Assembly (NCBI RefSeq): GCF_036320965.1
Contig: NC_092255.1
Coordinates: 10,627,703-10,691,702, forward strand
From: Panulirus ornatus
Taxonomy: Eukaryota > Arthropoda > Malacostraca > Decapoda > Palinuridae
Length of the DNA: 64,000 bases
Reading direction: 5' to 3'
Position 1 is the stretch's first letter. Each line of letters starts with the position of its first letter. A program made the position numbers and the translations under genes. This document shows, in pieces, positions 8,870 through 22,600 of the stretch. Below the pieces are notes generated by a model, which made no database searches, had not been told where the DNA came from, and saw only the letters and a list, made by a program, of their open reading frames with translations.

Positions 8870-11800
8870 AAATGGGAAAAAAAATTCGCTTATTGTAACA
8901 TACACTCTGCTAAAAGAGGGGCTTGAACGGGTCTCTCCTAGGCTTATTTATGCAAGCCTGCTACCCAAACTTCTGTCCAGTATTCCATCAACAGGCAACT
9001 ACCTACACTCTTAAAAGCATATACTGATCTAATGAGATATGTATGGTAGTATGCCTATACAAATGGAAAAAAGAAATGGCAAAAAGAGGGGCTACCTACC
9101 TACCTACCTACACTCTTAAAAGCACATACTGATCCATTAAGATATGTATGGTTACATACATATACAAATGGAAAACAAATTTGCTTAATTTTACCTCCAC
9201 TCTGCAAAAAAAGGAATTTTTTATGCAGGCTTTTTTTATACAAGCATGCTACCCATTCCAGAAATCCAGTAATACAACAACACGCACCTACCTACACTCT
9301 TAAAGGCACATACCGATCCATTGAGTTATATATGGCTTTCAAACAGATTTTTTTTTTTAGTCCTTCAAATGTTTCATTTTTTTTATTAGTTTTCTTAACA
9401 GATCTTTTTTTAATCTTCCAAAAAATTCTTTTTAGTCTTTCAAGTACGTGTTTATTTAGAGTTCCCGAGTTGTTTTTTTTAAGTTTTCCAAACAGCAGTT
9501 TATTCATCTTCCAAGCAGTTTTTCAAACAGTTCTTTTAACCAAACAGATCTGTTTTAGTTTTCCAAAAAACTCTTTTTAAGTATTTTCAACAGCATTTTC
9601 GTAACAATAATTTGTTTTTGTCATCTGAACAATTTTTTTTTTTTTTCATTCTTCTAAATAGTTCTTATCTAGTCTTCCAAACGGATCTTTTTCGTTCTTC
9701 TTAATAGATTTCTTTAATCTTCCTGGCAGGTCTTATGTATCTTCCAACAATTATTTCTTAGTCTCCTAAACAAATGGAAAAAAAAAAAATCGCTCATTGT
9801 AACCTATACTCTGCAAAAAGAGGGGCTTGAACGGGTCTCTCCTAGGCTTATTCATGCAAGCCTGCTACCCAAACATCTGTGCAGTATTCCATCAACACGC
9901 AACTACGTACACTCTTAAAAGCATATACTGATCTAATGAGATATGTATGGTAGTATGCCTATACAAATGGAAAAAAAAATGGCAAAAAGAGGGGCTACCT
10001 ACCTACCTACCTACACTCTTAAAAGCACATACTGATCCATTAAGATATGTATGGCTACATACATATACAAATGGAAAACAAATTTGCTTAATTTTGCCTC
10101 CACTCTGCAAAAAAAAGGACTTTTCTATGCAGGCTTTTTAATGCAAGCCTGCTACTCATTCCAGAAATCCAGTAATCCAACAAAACGCTCCTACCTACAC
10201 TCTTAAACGCACATACCGATCCACTGAGATATATATGGCTTTCAAACAGATTTATTTTTAGTCCTTCAAATGTTTCTTTTTTTTTATTAGGTTTCTTAAC
10301 AAATCTCTTTTTAGTCTTTCAAGTACGTGTTCATTTAGAGTTCCCGAGCTGTTTTTTTTAAGTTTTCCAAACAGCAGTTTATTCATCTTCCAAGCAGTTT
10401 TTCACACAGTTCTTTTAACCAAACAAATCTGTTTTAGTTTTCCAAAAAGCTCTTTTTAAGTATTTTCAACAGTATTTTCGTAATACTAATTTGTTTTTGT
10501 CATCTGAACAGTTTTATTTTTTCAGTCTTCTAAATAGTTCTTATCTAGTCTTCCAAACGGATCTTTTTCGTTCTTCTTAATAGATTTCTATTATCTTCCT
10601 GGCAGGTCTTTTGTATCTTCCAACAGTTATTTCTTAGTCTCTTAAACAGATGGAAAAAAAACTCGCTTATTGTAACCTACACTCTACAAAAAAAGGGGCT
10701 TGAACGGGTCTCTCCTAGGCTTATTTATGCAAGCCTGCTACCCAAACATCTGTCCAGTATTCCATCAACACGCAACTACCTACACTCTTAAAAGCATATA
10801 CTGATCTAATGAGATATGTATGGTAGTATGCCTGTACAAATGGTAAAAAGAAATGGCAAAAAGAGTGGCTACCTACCTACCTACCTACACTCTTAAAAGC
10901 ACATACTGATCCATTAAGATATGTATGGTTACATACATATAGTAATGGAAAGAAATTTGCTTAATTTTACCTCCACTCCGCAAAAAAGGGCTTTTTTATG
11001 CAGGCGTTTTTATGCAAGCCTGCTACCCATTCCAGAAATCCAGTAATCCAACAACACGCACCAACCTACAATCTTAAACGCACATACTGATCCATTGATG
11101 TATATATGGCTTTCAAACAGATTTCTTTTTAGTCCTTCAAATCTTTCTTTTTTTTTATTAATTATCTTAACACATCTCTTTTTAGTCTTCAAAAAAATTC
11201 TTTTTACTCTTTCAAGTACGTGTTTATTTAGAGTTCCCGAGATGTTTTTTTAATTTTTCCAAACAGCAATTTATTCCTACTCCAAGCAGTTTTTCAAACA
11301 GTTCTTTCAAGCAAACAGATCTATTTTAGTTTTACAAAAAGCTCTTTTTAAGTTTTTTCAACAGTATTTACGTAACACTAATCTGTTTTTGTCATCTGAA
11401 CAATTCTTTTTTTTTTAATCTTCTAAACAGTTCTTTTCTAGTCTTCCAAACGGATCTTTTTCGTTCTTCGTAATAGATTACTTTAATCTTCCTGGCAGGT
11501 CTTTAGCGTCTTCCAACAGTTATTTCTTAGTTTCCTAAACAAATGGAAGAAAATATTCGCTTATTGTAACCTAAACTCTGCAAAAAGAGGGGCTTGAACG
11601 GGTCTCTCCTAGGCTTATTTATGCAAGCCTGAAACCCAAACATCTGACCAGTATTCCATCAACACGCAACTACCTACACTCCTAAAAGCATATACTGATC
11701 TAATGGGATATGTATGGTAGTATGCCTGTACAAATGGAAAAAAAAAAATGGCAAAAAGAGGGGCTACCTACCTACCTACCTACACTCTTAAAAGCACATA

Positions 11801-13330
11801 CTGATCCATTAAGATATGTATGGTTACATACATATACAAATGGAAAACAAATCTGCTTAATTTTACCTCCACTCTGCAAAAAAAAGGACTTTTTTATGCA
11901 GGCTTTTTTATGCAAGCCTGCTACCCATTCCAGAAATCCAGTAATCCAACAACACGCACCTACCTACACTCTTAAACGCACATACCGATCCATTGAGATA
12001 TATATGGTTTTCAAACAGATTTTTTTAGTCCTTCAAATGTTTCTTTTTTTATTACTTTTCTTAAGAAATCTCTTTTTAGTATTCCAATTTTTTTTTTTTT
12101 AGTCTTTGAAGTACGAGTTTATCTAGAGTTCCCGAGTTGTTTTTTTTTAAGTTTTCCAAACAGCAGTTTATTCATCTTCCAAGCAGTTTTTCAAACAGTT
12201 CGTTTAGGCAAACAGATCTGTTTTAGTTTTCCAAAAAGCTCTTTTTAAGTTATTTTCTCCAGTATTTTCGTAACACTAATTTTTTTTTGTCTTCTGGACA
12301 GTTTTCTTTTTTTTCAGTCTTCTAAATAGTTCTTATCTAGTCTTCCAAAAGGATCTTTTCGTTCTTCTTAATAGATTTCTTTAATCTTCCTGGCAGGTCT
12401 TTTGTATCTTCCAACAGTTATTTCTTAGTCTCCTAAACAAATGGAAAAAAAAGTTCGCTTATTGTAACCTACACTCTGCAAAAAGAGGGGCTTGAACGGG
12501 TCTCTCCTAGTCTTATTTATGCAAGCCTGTTACCCAAACATCTGTCCAGTATTCCATCAACACGCAACTACCTACACTCTTAAAAGCATATACTGATCTA
12601 ATGAGATATGTATGGTAGTATGCCTGTACAAATGGAAAAAAAAAAGGCAAAAGGTTGGCTACCTACCTACCTGCCTACACTCTTAAAAGCACATCCTGAT
12701 CCATTAAGATATGTATGGTTACATACATATACAAATGGAAAACAAATTTGCTTAATTTTACCTCCACTCTGCAAAAAAAAGGACTTTTTTTGCAGGCTTT
12801 TTTATGCAAGCCTGCTACTCATTCCAGAAATCCAGTAATCCAGCAACACGCACCTACCTACACTCTTAAAAGCACATACCGATCCATTGAGTATATATAT
12901 GGCTTTCAAACAGATTTTTTTTAGTCCTTCAAATGTTTCTTTTTTTATTATTTCTTAACAAATCTCTTTTTAGTCTTCCAAAAATTTTTTTTTAGTCTTT
13001 GAAGTACGAGTTTATATAGAGTTCCCGTGTTGTTTTTTTTAAGTTTTCCAAACAGCAGTTTATTCATCTTCCAAGCAGTTTTTCAAACAGTTCTTTTAAC
13101 CAAACAACTCCTTTTTAGTTTTCCAAAAAGGCTCTTTTAAGTATTTTCAACAGTATTTTCGTAACACTAATTTGTTTTTGTCATCTGAAGTATTTTTTTT
13201 TTCAGTCTTCTAAATAGTTCTTATCCAGTCTTCCAAACGGATCTTATTCGTTCTTCTTAATTGATTTCTTTAATCTTCCTGGCAGGTCCTTTGTATCTTC
13301 CAACAGTTATTTCTTAGTTTCCTGAACAAA
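8870..13330 (+). repeat. Five-unit segment, copy a
   Basis: The five units from anchor 9046 to 12613 are closely matched further right. The offset is about 4,444-4,454 for the first three units, about 5,350 for the next, and 6,246 for the second half of the fifth. Shared rare variants include CTCTACAAAAAAAGGGGCTT (10682 and 15127), ATATAGTAATGGAAAG (10937 and 16289) and GGTTGGCT (12653 and 18899). Confidence 0.8.
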
Positions 13331-16300
13331 TGGAAAAAAAATTCGCTTATTGTAACCTACACTTGCTAAAAGGGGCTTGAACGGGTCTCTCCTAGGCTTA
13401 TTTATGCAAGCCTGCTACCCAAACTTCTGTCCAGTATTCCATCAACAGCAACTACCTACACTCTTAAAAGCATATACTGATCTAATGAGATATGTATGGT
13501 AGTATGCCTATACAAATGGAAAAAAAATGGCAAAAAGAGGGGCTACTACCTACCTACCTCCTACACTCTTAAAAGCACATACTGATCCATTAAGATATGT
13601 ATGGTTACATACATATACAAATGGAAAACAAATTTGCTTAATTTTACCTCCACTCTGCAAAAAAAGGAATTTTTTATGCAGGCTTTTTTTATACAAGCAT
13701 GCTACCCATTCCAGAAATCCAGTAATACAACAACACGCACCTACCTACACTCTTAAAGGCACATACCGATCCATTGAGTTATATATGGCTTTCAAACAGA
13801 TTTTTTTTTTTAGTCCTTCAAATGTTTCATTTTTTTTCTTAACAGATCTTTTTTTAATCTTCCAAAAAATTCTTTTTAGTCTTTCAAGTACGTGTTTATT
13901 TAGAGTTCCCGAGTTGTTTTTTTTAAGTTTTCCAAACAGCAGTTTATTCATCTTCCAAGCAGTTTTTCAAACAGTTCTTTTAACCAAACAGATCTGTTTT
14001 AGTTTTCCAAAAAACTCTTTTTAAGTATTTTCAACAGCATTTTCGTAACAATAATTTGTTTTTGTCATCTGAACAATTTTTTTTTTTTTTCATTCTTCTA
14101 AATAGTTCTTATCTAGTCTTCCAAACGGATCTTTTTCGTTCTTCTTAATAGGTTTCTTTAATCTTCCTGGCAGGTCTTATGTATCTTCCAACAATTATTT
14201 CTTAGTCTCCTAAACAAATGGAAAAAAAAAAAATCGCTCATTGTAACCTATACTCTGCAAAAAGAGGGGCTTGAACGGGTCTCTCCTAGGCTTATTCATG
14301 CAAGCCTGCTACCCAAACATCTGTGCAGTATTCCATCAACACGCAACTACGTACACTCTTAAAAGCATATACTGATCTAATGAGATATGTATGGTAGTAT
14401 GCCTATACAAATGGAAAAAAAAATGGCAAAAAGAGGGGCTACCTACCTACCTACCTACACTCTTAAAAGCACATACTGATCCATTAAGATATGTATGGCT
14501 ACATACATATACAAATGGAAAACAAATTTGCTTAATTTTGCCTCCACTCTGCAAAAAAAAGGACTTTTCTATGCAGGCTTTTTAATGCAAGCCTGCTACT
14601 CATTCCAGAAATCCAGTAATCCAACAAAACGCTCCTACCTACACTCTTAAACGCACATACCGATCCACTGAGATATATATGGCTTTCAAACAGATTTATT
14701 TTTAGTCCTTCAAATGTTTCTTTTTTTTTATTAGGTTTCTTAACAAATCTCTTTTTAGTCTTTCAAGTACGTGTTTATTTAGAGTTCCCGAGCTGTTTTT
14801 TTTAAGTTTTCCAAACAGCAGTTTATTCATCTTCCAAGCAGTTTTTCACACAGTTCTTTTAACCAAACAAATCTGTTTTAGTTTTCCAAAAAGCTCTTTT
14901 TAAGTATTTTCAACAGTATTTTCGTAATACTAATTTGTTTTTGTCATCTGAACAGTTTTATTTTTTCAGTCTTCTAAATAGTTCTTATCTAGTCTTCCAA
15001 ACGGATCTTTTTCGTTCTTCTTAATAGATTTCTATAATCTTCCTGGCAGGTCTTTTGTATCTTCCAACAGTTATTTCTTAGTCTCTTAAACAGATGGAAA
15101 AAAAACTCGCTTATTGTAACCTACACTCTACAAAAAAAGGGGCTTGAACGGGTCTCTCCTAGGCTTATTTATGCAAGCCTGCTACCCAAACATCTGTCCA
15201 GTATTCCATCAACACGCAACTACCTACACTCTTAAAAGCATATACTGATCTAATGAGATATGTATGGTAGTATGCCTGTACAAATGGTAAAAAGAAATGG
15301 CAAAAAGAGTGGCTACCTACCTACCTACCTACACTCTTAAAAGCACATACTGATCCATTAAGATATGTATGGTTACATACATATACAAATGGAAAACAAA
15401 TTTGCTTAATTTTACCTCCACTCTGCAAAAAATGACTTTTTTATGCACGCTTTTTTATGGAAGCCTGCTACCCATTCCAGAAATCCAGTAATCCAACAAC
15501 ACGCACCTACCTACACTCTTAAGCGCACATACCGATCCATTGAGATATATATGGCTTTCAAACAGATTTTTTTTTAGTCCTTCATATGTTTCTTTTTTTT
15601 ATTAGTTTTCTTAACAAATCTCTTTTTAGTCTTCCAAAAAATTCTTTTTAGTCTTTCAAGTACGTGTTTATTTAGAGTTGCCGAGTTCTTTTTTCTAAGT
15701 TTTCCAAACAGCAGTTTATTCATCTTCCAAGGAGTTTTTCAAACAGTTCTTTTAACCAAAGAGATCTGTTTTAGTTTTCCAAAAAGCTCTTTTTAAGTAT
15801 TTTCAACAGTATTTTCGTACCACTAATTTGTTTTTGTCTTCTGAACAGTTTTGTTTTTTTTTCAATCTTCTAAATAGTTCTTATCTAGTCTTCCAAAAGG
15901 ATCTTTTCGTTCTTCTTAATAGATTTCTTTAATCTTCCTGGCAGGTCTTTTGTATCTTCCAACAGTTATTTCTTAGTCTCCTAAACAAATGCAAAAAAAA
16001 AAAAATTCGCTTATTCTAACCTACACTCTGCAAAAAGAGGGGCTTGAACGGGTCTCTCCTAGTCTTATTTATGCAAGCCTATTACCCAAACATCTGTCCA
16101 GTATTCCATCAACACGCAACTACCTACACTCTTAAAAGCATATACTGATCTAATGAGATATGTATGGTAATATGCCTGTACAAGTGGAAAAAAAAAATGG
16201 CTAAAAGAGGGGCTACCTACCTACCTACCTACCTACCTACACTCTTAAAAGCACATACTGATCCATTAAGATATGTATGGTTACATACATATAGTAATGG

Positions 16301-19300
16301 AAAGAAATTTGCTTAATTTTACCTCCACTCCGCAAAAAAGGGCTTTTTTATGCAGGCGTTTTTATGCAAGCCTGCTACCCATTCCAGAAATCCAGTAATC
16401 CAACAACACGCACCAACCTACAATCTTAAACGCACATACTGATCCATTGATGTATATATGGCTTTCAAACAGATTTCTTTTAGTCCTTCAAATCTTTCTT
16501 TTTTTTATTAATTATCTTAACACATCTCTTTTTAGTCTTCAAAAAAATTCTTTTTACTCTTTCAAGTACGTGTTTATTTAGAGTTCCCGAGATGTTTTTT
16601 TAATTTTTCCAAACAGCAATTTATTCCTACTCCAAGCAGTTTTTCAAACAGTTCTTTCAAGCAAACAGATCTATTTTAGTTTTACAAAAAGCTCTTTTTA
16701 AGTTTTTTCAACAGTATTTACGTAACACTAATCTGTTTTTGTCATCTGAACAATTCTTTTTTTTTTAATCTTCTAAACAGTTCTTTTCTAGTCTTCCAAA
16801 CGGATCTTTTTCGTTCTTCGTAATAGATTACTTTAATCTTCCTGGCAGGTCTTTAGCGTCTTCCAACAGTTATTTCTTAGTTTCCTAAACAAATGGAAGA
16901 AAATATTCGCTTATTGTAACCTAAACTCTGCAAAAAGAGGGGCTTGAACGGGTCTCTCCTAGGCTTATTTATGCAAGCCTGAAACCCAAACATCTGACCA
17001 GTATTCCATCAACACGCAACTACCTACACTCCTAAAAGCATATACTGATCTAATGGGATATGTATGGTAGTATGCCTGTACAAATGGAAAAAAAAAAATG
17101 GCAAAAAGAGGGGCTACCTACCTACCTGCCTACACTCTTAAAAGCACATACTGATCCATTAAGATATGTATGGTTACATACATATACAAATGGAAAACAA
17201 ATCTGCTTAATTTTACCTCCACTCTGCAAAAAAAAGGACTTTTTATGCAGGCTTTTTTATGCAAGCCTGCTACCCATTCCGGAAATCCAGTAATCCAACA
17301 ACACGCACCTACCTACACTCTTAAACGCACATACCGATCCATTGAGATATATATGGCTTTCAAACAGATTTTTTTAGTCCTTCAAATGTTTCTTTTTTTA
17401 TTACTTTTCTTAAGAAATCTCTTTTTAGTATTCCAATTTTTTTTTTTTTAGTCTTTGAAGTACGAGTTTATCTAGAGTTCCCGAGTTGTTTTTTTTAAGT
17501 TTTCCAAACAGCAGTTTATTCATCTTCCAAGCAGTTTTTCAAACAGTTCGTTTAGGCAAACAGATCTGTTTTAGTTTTCCAAAAAGCTCTTTTTAAGTAT
17601 TTTCTCCAGTATTTTCGTAACACTAATTTTTTTTTGTCTTCTGGACAGTTTTCTTTTTTTTCAGTCTTCTAAATAGTTCTTATCTAGTCTTCCAAAAGGA
17701 TCTTTTCGTTCTTCTTAATAGATTTCTTTAATCTTCCTGGCAGGTCTTTTGTATCTTCCAACAGTTATTTCTTAGTCTCCTAAACAAATGGAAAAAAAGT
17801 TCGCTTATTGTAACCTACACTCTGCAAAAAGAGGGGCTTGAACGGGTCTCTCCTAGTCTTATTTATGCAAGCCTGTTACCCAAACATCTGTCCAGTATTC
17901 CATCAACACGCAACTACCTACACTCTTAAAAGCATATACTGATCTAATGAGATATGTATGGTAGTATGCCTGTACAAATGGAAAAAAAAAAGGCAAAAAG
18001 AGGGGCTACCTACCTACCTACCTACCTACACTCTTAGAAGCACATACTGATCCATTAAGATATGTATGGTTACATACATATACTAATGGAAAACAAATTT
18101 GCTTAATTTTACCTCCACTCCGCAAAAAATGACTTTTTTATGCAGGCTTTTTTATGCAAGCCTGCTACCCATTCCAGAAATCCAATAATCCAACAACACG
18201 CACCTACCTACAATCTTAAACGCACATACTGATCCATTGATGTATATATGGCTTTCAAACTGATTTTTTTTTTAGTACTTCAAATGTTTCTTTTTTTATT
18301 AGTTTTCTTAACACATCTCTTTTTAGTCTTCCAAAAAATTCTTTTTACTCTTTCAAGTACGTGTTTATTTAGAGTTCCCGAGTTGTTTTCTTAATTTTTC
18401 CAAACAGCAATTTATTCCTACTCTAAGCAGTTTTTCAAACAGTTCTTTTAACCAAACAAATCCATTTTAGTTTTCCAAAAAGCCCTTTTTAAGTATTTTC
18501 AACAGTATTTTCGTAACACTAATTTCTTTTTGTCATGTGAACAATTTTTTCTTTTTTTCAGTCTTCTAAATAGTTTTTTTCTAGTCTTCCAAACGGATCT
18601 TTTTCGTTCTTCGTAATAGATTTCTTTAATCTTCCTGGCAGGTCTTTAGTATCTTCCAACAGTTATTTCTTAGTCTCCTAAACAAATGGAAAAAAAAATT
18701 CGCTTATCGTAACCTACACTCTGGAAAAAGAGGGGCTTGAACGGGTCTCTGCTAGGCTTATCTATGCAAGCCTGCTACCCAAACATCTGACCAGTATTCC
18801 ATCAACACGCAACTACCTACACTCCTAAAAGCATATACTGATCTAATGAGATATGTATGGTAGTATGCCTGTATAAATGGAAAAAAAAAATGCCAAAAGG
18901 TTGGCTACCTACCTACCTGCCTACACTCTTAAAAGCACATCCTGATCCATTAAGATATGTATGGTTACATACATATACAAATGGAAAACAAATTTGCTTA
19001 ATTTTACCTCCACTCTGCAAAAAAAAGGACTTTTTTTGCAGGCTTTTTTATGCAAGCCTGCTACTCATTCCAGAAATCCAGTAATCCAGCAACACGCACC
19101 TACCTACACTCTTAAAAGCACATACCGATCCATTGAGATATATATGGCTTTCAAACAGATTTTTTTTAGTCCTTCAAATGTTTCTTTTTTTATTACTTTT
19201 CTTAACAAATCTCTTTTTAGTCTTCCAAAAATTTTTTTTTAGTCTTTGAAGTACGAGTTTATATAGAGTTCCCGTGTTGTTTTTTTTAAGTTTTCCAAAC

Positions 19301-19590
19301 AGCAGTTTATTCATCTTCCAAGCAGTTTTTCAAACAGTTCTTTTAACCAAACAACTCCTTTTTAGTTTTCCAAAAGGCTCCTTTTAAGTATTTTCAACAG
19401 TATTTTCGTAACACTAATTTGTTTTTGTCATCTGAAGTATTTTTTTTTTCAGTCTTCTAAATAGTTCTTATCCAGTCTTCCAAACGGATCTTATTCGTTC
19501 TTCTTAATTGATTTCTTTAATCTTCCTGGCAGGTCCTTTGTATCTTCCAACAGTTATTTCTTAGTTTCCTGAACAAATGGAAAAAAATTC
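13330..19590 (+). repeat. Five-unit segment, copy b, with two extra units
   Basis: The partner of 8870-13330. The offset grows in two steps of one unit length, so this copy carries about one additional unit near 15.4-16.3 kb and another near 18.0-18.9 kb. Elsewhere the two copies differ by few bases. Confidence 0.75.
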
Positions 19591-22500
19591 GCCTATTGTA
19601 ACCTACACTATGCTAGAAGAGCTTGATCGGGTCTCTCCTAGGCTTATTTATGCAAGCTTGCTACCCAAACTTCTGTCCAGTATTCCATCAACACGCAACT
19701 ACCTACAATCTTAAAAGCATATACTGATCTGATGAGATATGTATGGTAGTATGCCTTGTACAAATGGAAAAAAAATGGCAAAAAGAAGGGCTACCTACCT
19801 ATCTACCCATCTACACTCTTAAAAGCACATACTGATCCATTAAGATATGTATGGTTACCTACATATAGAAATGGAAAACAAATTTGCTTAATTTTACCAC
19901 CACTCTGCAAAAAAAGGACTTTTTTATGCAGGCTTTTTTTTATGGAAGCCTACTACCCATTCCAGAAATCTAGTAATCCAACAACATGCACCTACCTACA
20001 ATCTTAATCGTACATACCGATCCATTCAGATATATATGGCTTTCAAACAGATTTTTTTTCGTCCCTCAAATCTTTTTTTTTTTATTAGTTTTCTTAACAA
20101 ATCTCTTTTTACTCTTCCAAAAAATTCTTTTTAGTCTTTCAAGTACGTGTTTATTTAGAGTTCACGAGTTCTTTTTTTAAGTTTTCCAAACAGCAGTTTA
20201 CTTATCTTCCAAGCAGTTTTTCAAACAGTTCTTTTAACTAAACAGCTTTGTTTTAGTTTTCCAAACAGCACTTTTTAAGTATTTTCAACAGTATTTTCTT
20301 AACACTAATTTGTCTTTGTCATCTGAACAGTTTTTTTTTTTCAGTCTTCTAAATAGTTCTTATCTAGTCTTCCAAACGGATCTTTTTCGTTTTTCTTAAT
20401 AGATTTCTTTAATCTTTCTGGCAGGTCTTTTGTATCTTCCAACAGTTATTTCTTAGTCTCCTAATGAAATGGAAAAAAACTTCCCTTACTCTTTCCTTCG
20501 CTCTGCAAAAAGAGGGGCTTGAACGGGTCTCTCCTAGGCTTATTTATGCAAGCCTGCTACCCAAACATCTGTCCAGTATTCCATCAACACGCAACTACCT
20601 ACACTCTTAAAAGCATATACTGATCTAATGAGATATGCATGGTAGTATGCCTGTACAAATGGAAAAAAGAAACGGCAAAAAGAGGGGCTACCTACCTACC
20701 TACCTACACTCTTAAAAGCACATACTGATCCATTAAGATATGTATGGTTACATATTTATACAAATGATTAACAAATTTGCTTAATTTTACCTCCACTCTG
20801 CAAAAAAAGGACTTTTTTATGCAGGCTTTTTTATGCAAGCCTGCTACTCATTCCAGAAATCCAGTAATCCAGCAACACGCACCTACCTACACTTTTAAAC
20901 CCACATACCGAACCATTGAGATATATATGGCTTTTAAACAGATTTTTTTTAGTCCTTCAAATGTTTCTTTTTTTATTAGTTTTCTTAACAAATCTCTTTT
21001 TAGTCTTCCAAAAATTTTTTTTTAGTCTTTGAAGTACGAGTTTATTTAGAGTTCCCGTGTTGTTTTTTTTAAGTTTTCCAAACAGCAGTTTATTCATCTT
21101 CCAAGCAGTTTTTCAAACAGTTCTTTTAACCAAACAACTCCGTTTTAGTTTTCCAAAAGGCTCCTTTTAAGTATTTTCAAGAGTATTTCTTAACACTAAT
21201 TTGTTTTTGTCATCTGAACAGTTTTTTTTTTTTCAGTCTTCTAAATAGTTCTTATCCAGTCTTCCAAACGGATGTTATTCGTTCTTCTTAATTGATTTCT
21301 TTAATCTTCCTGGCAGGTCCTTTGTATCTTCCAACAGTTATTTCTTAGTTTCCTGAACAAATGGGAAAAAAATTCGCCTATTGTAACCTACACTCTGCTA
21401 GAAGAGCTTGATCGGGTCTCTCCTAGGCTTATTTATGCAAGCCTGCTACCCAAACTTCTGTCCAGTATTCCATCAACACGCAACTACCTACACTCTTAAA
21501 AGCATATACTGATCTAATGAGATATGTATGGTAGTATGCCTGTACAAATGGAAAAAAAAAATGGCAAAAAGAGGGGCTACCTACCTATCTAACTACCTAC
21601 ACTCTTAAAAGCACATACTGATCCATTAAGATATGTATGGTTACATATATATACATATGGAAATCAAATTTTCTTAATTTTACCTCCACTCCGCAAAAAA
21701 AGGACTTTTTTATGCATGCTTTTTTATGCAAGCCTACTACCCATTCCAGAAATCCAGTAATCCAACAACATGCACCTACCTACAATCTTAATCGCACATA
21801 CCGATCCATTCAGATATATATGGCTTTCAGATTTTTTTTTGTCCCTCAAATCTTTTCTTTTTTTATTAGTTTTCTTAACAAATCTCTTTTTACTCTTCCA
21901 AAAAATTCTTTTTAGTCTTTCAAGTACGTGTTTATTCAGAGTTCACGAGTTCTTTTTTTAAGTTTTCCAAACAGCAGTTTACTCATCTTCCAAGCAATTT
22001 TTCAAACAGTTCTTTTAACCAAACAGATTTGTTTTAGTTTTCCAAAAAGCACCTTTTAAGTATTTTCAATAGTATTTTCTTAACACTAATTTGTTTTTGT
22101 CATCTGAACAGTTTTTTTTTTCAGTCTTCTAAATAGTTCTTATCTAGTCTTCCAAAAGGATCTTTTTCGTTCTTCTTAATAGATTTCTTTAATCTTCCTA
22201 GCAGGTCTTTTGTATCTTCCAACAGTTATTTCTTAGTCTCCTAAACAAATGGAAAAAAACTTCGCTCATTGTTTCCTTCACTCTGCAAAAAGAAGGACTT
22301 GAACGGGTCTCTCCTATTCTTATTTATGCAAGCCTGCTACCCAAACATTTGTCCAGTATTCCATCGACACGCAGCTACCTACACTCTTAAAAGCATATAC
22401 TGATCTAATGAGATATGCATGGTAGTATGCCTGTACAAATGGAAAAAAGAAACGGCAAAAAGAGGGGCTACTTACCTACCTACCTACACTCTTAAAAGCA

Positions 22501-22600
22501 CATACTGATCCATTAAGATATGTATGGTTACATCCGTATACAAATGGAAAAGAAATTTGCTTAATTTTACCTCCACTCTGCAAAAAAAAGGACTTTTTTA
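19000..22600 (+). repeat. Two-unit tandem duplication (period about 1,790 bp)
   Basis: Rare variants repeat about 1,785-1,790 bp apart: GAAGAGCTTGATCGGGTCTC (near 19616 and 21403), an altered TTTCCTTC stretch in monomer A (near 20490 and 22275), and AGAGTTCACGAGTTCTTTTT in S (near 20157 and 21940). The two copies have diverged by scattered substitutions, so this event is older than the 814-bp and 2,754-bp ones. Confidence 0.7.

Noticed and set aside
8900..8960. RNA polymerase III promoter on the minus strand of monomer A (GTTCAAGCC, then TTTTT)
   Set aside because: GTTCAAGCC fits the B-box pattern and a T run follows. However, the flanks cannot form a T-arm stem, the only A-box candidate (TGGAATACTGG) is a poor match, and a chance hit in a 190-bp monomer is not rare.
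9095..9115. (CCTA)n as telomeric repeat
   Set aside because: The usual arthropod telomere repeat is TTAGG/CCTAA. This four-base repeat is short, internal to every unit, and tied to monomer B.
9346..9773. T-runs in S as transcription terminators
   Set aside because: They occur about every 22 bp as part of the module, with no gene or hairpin tied to them.
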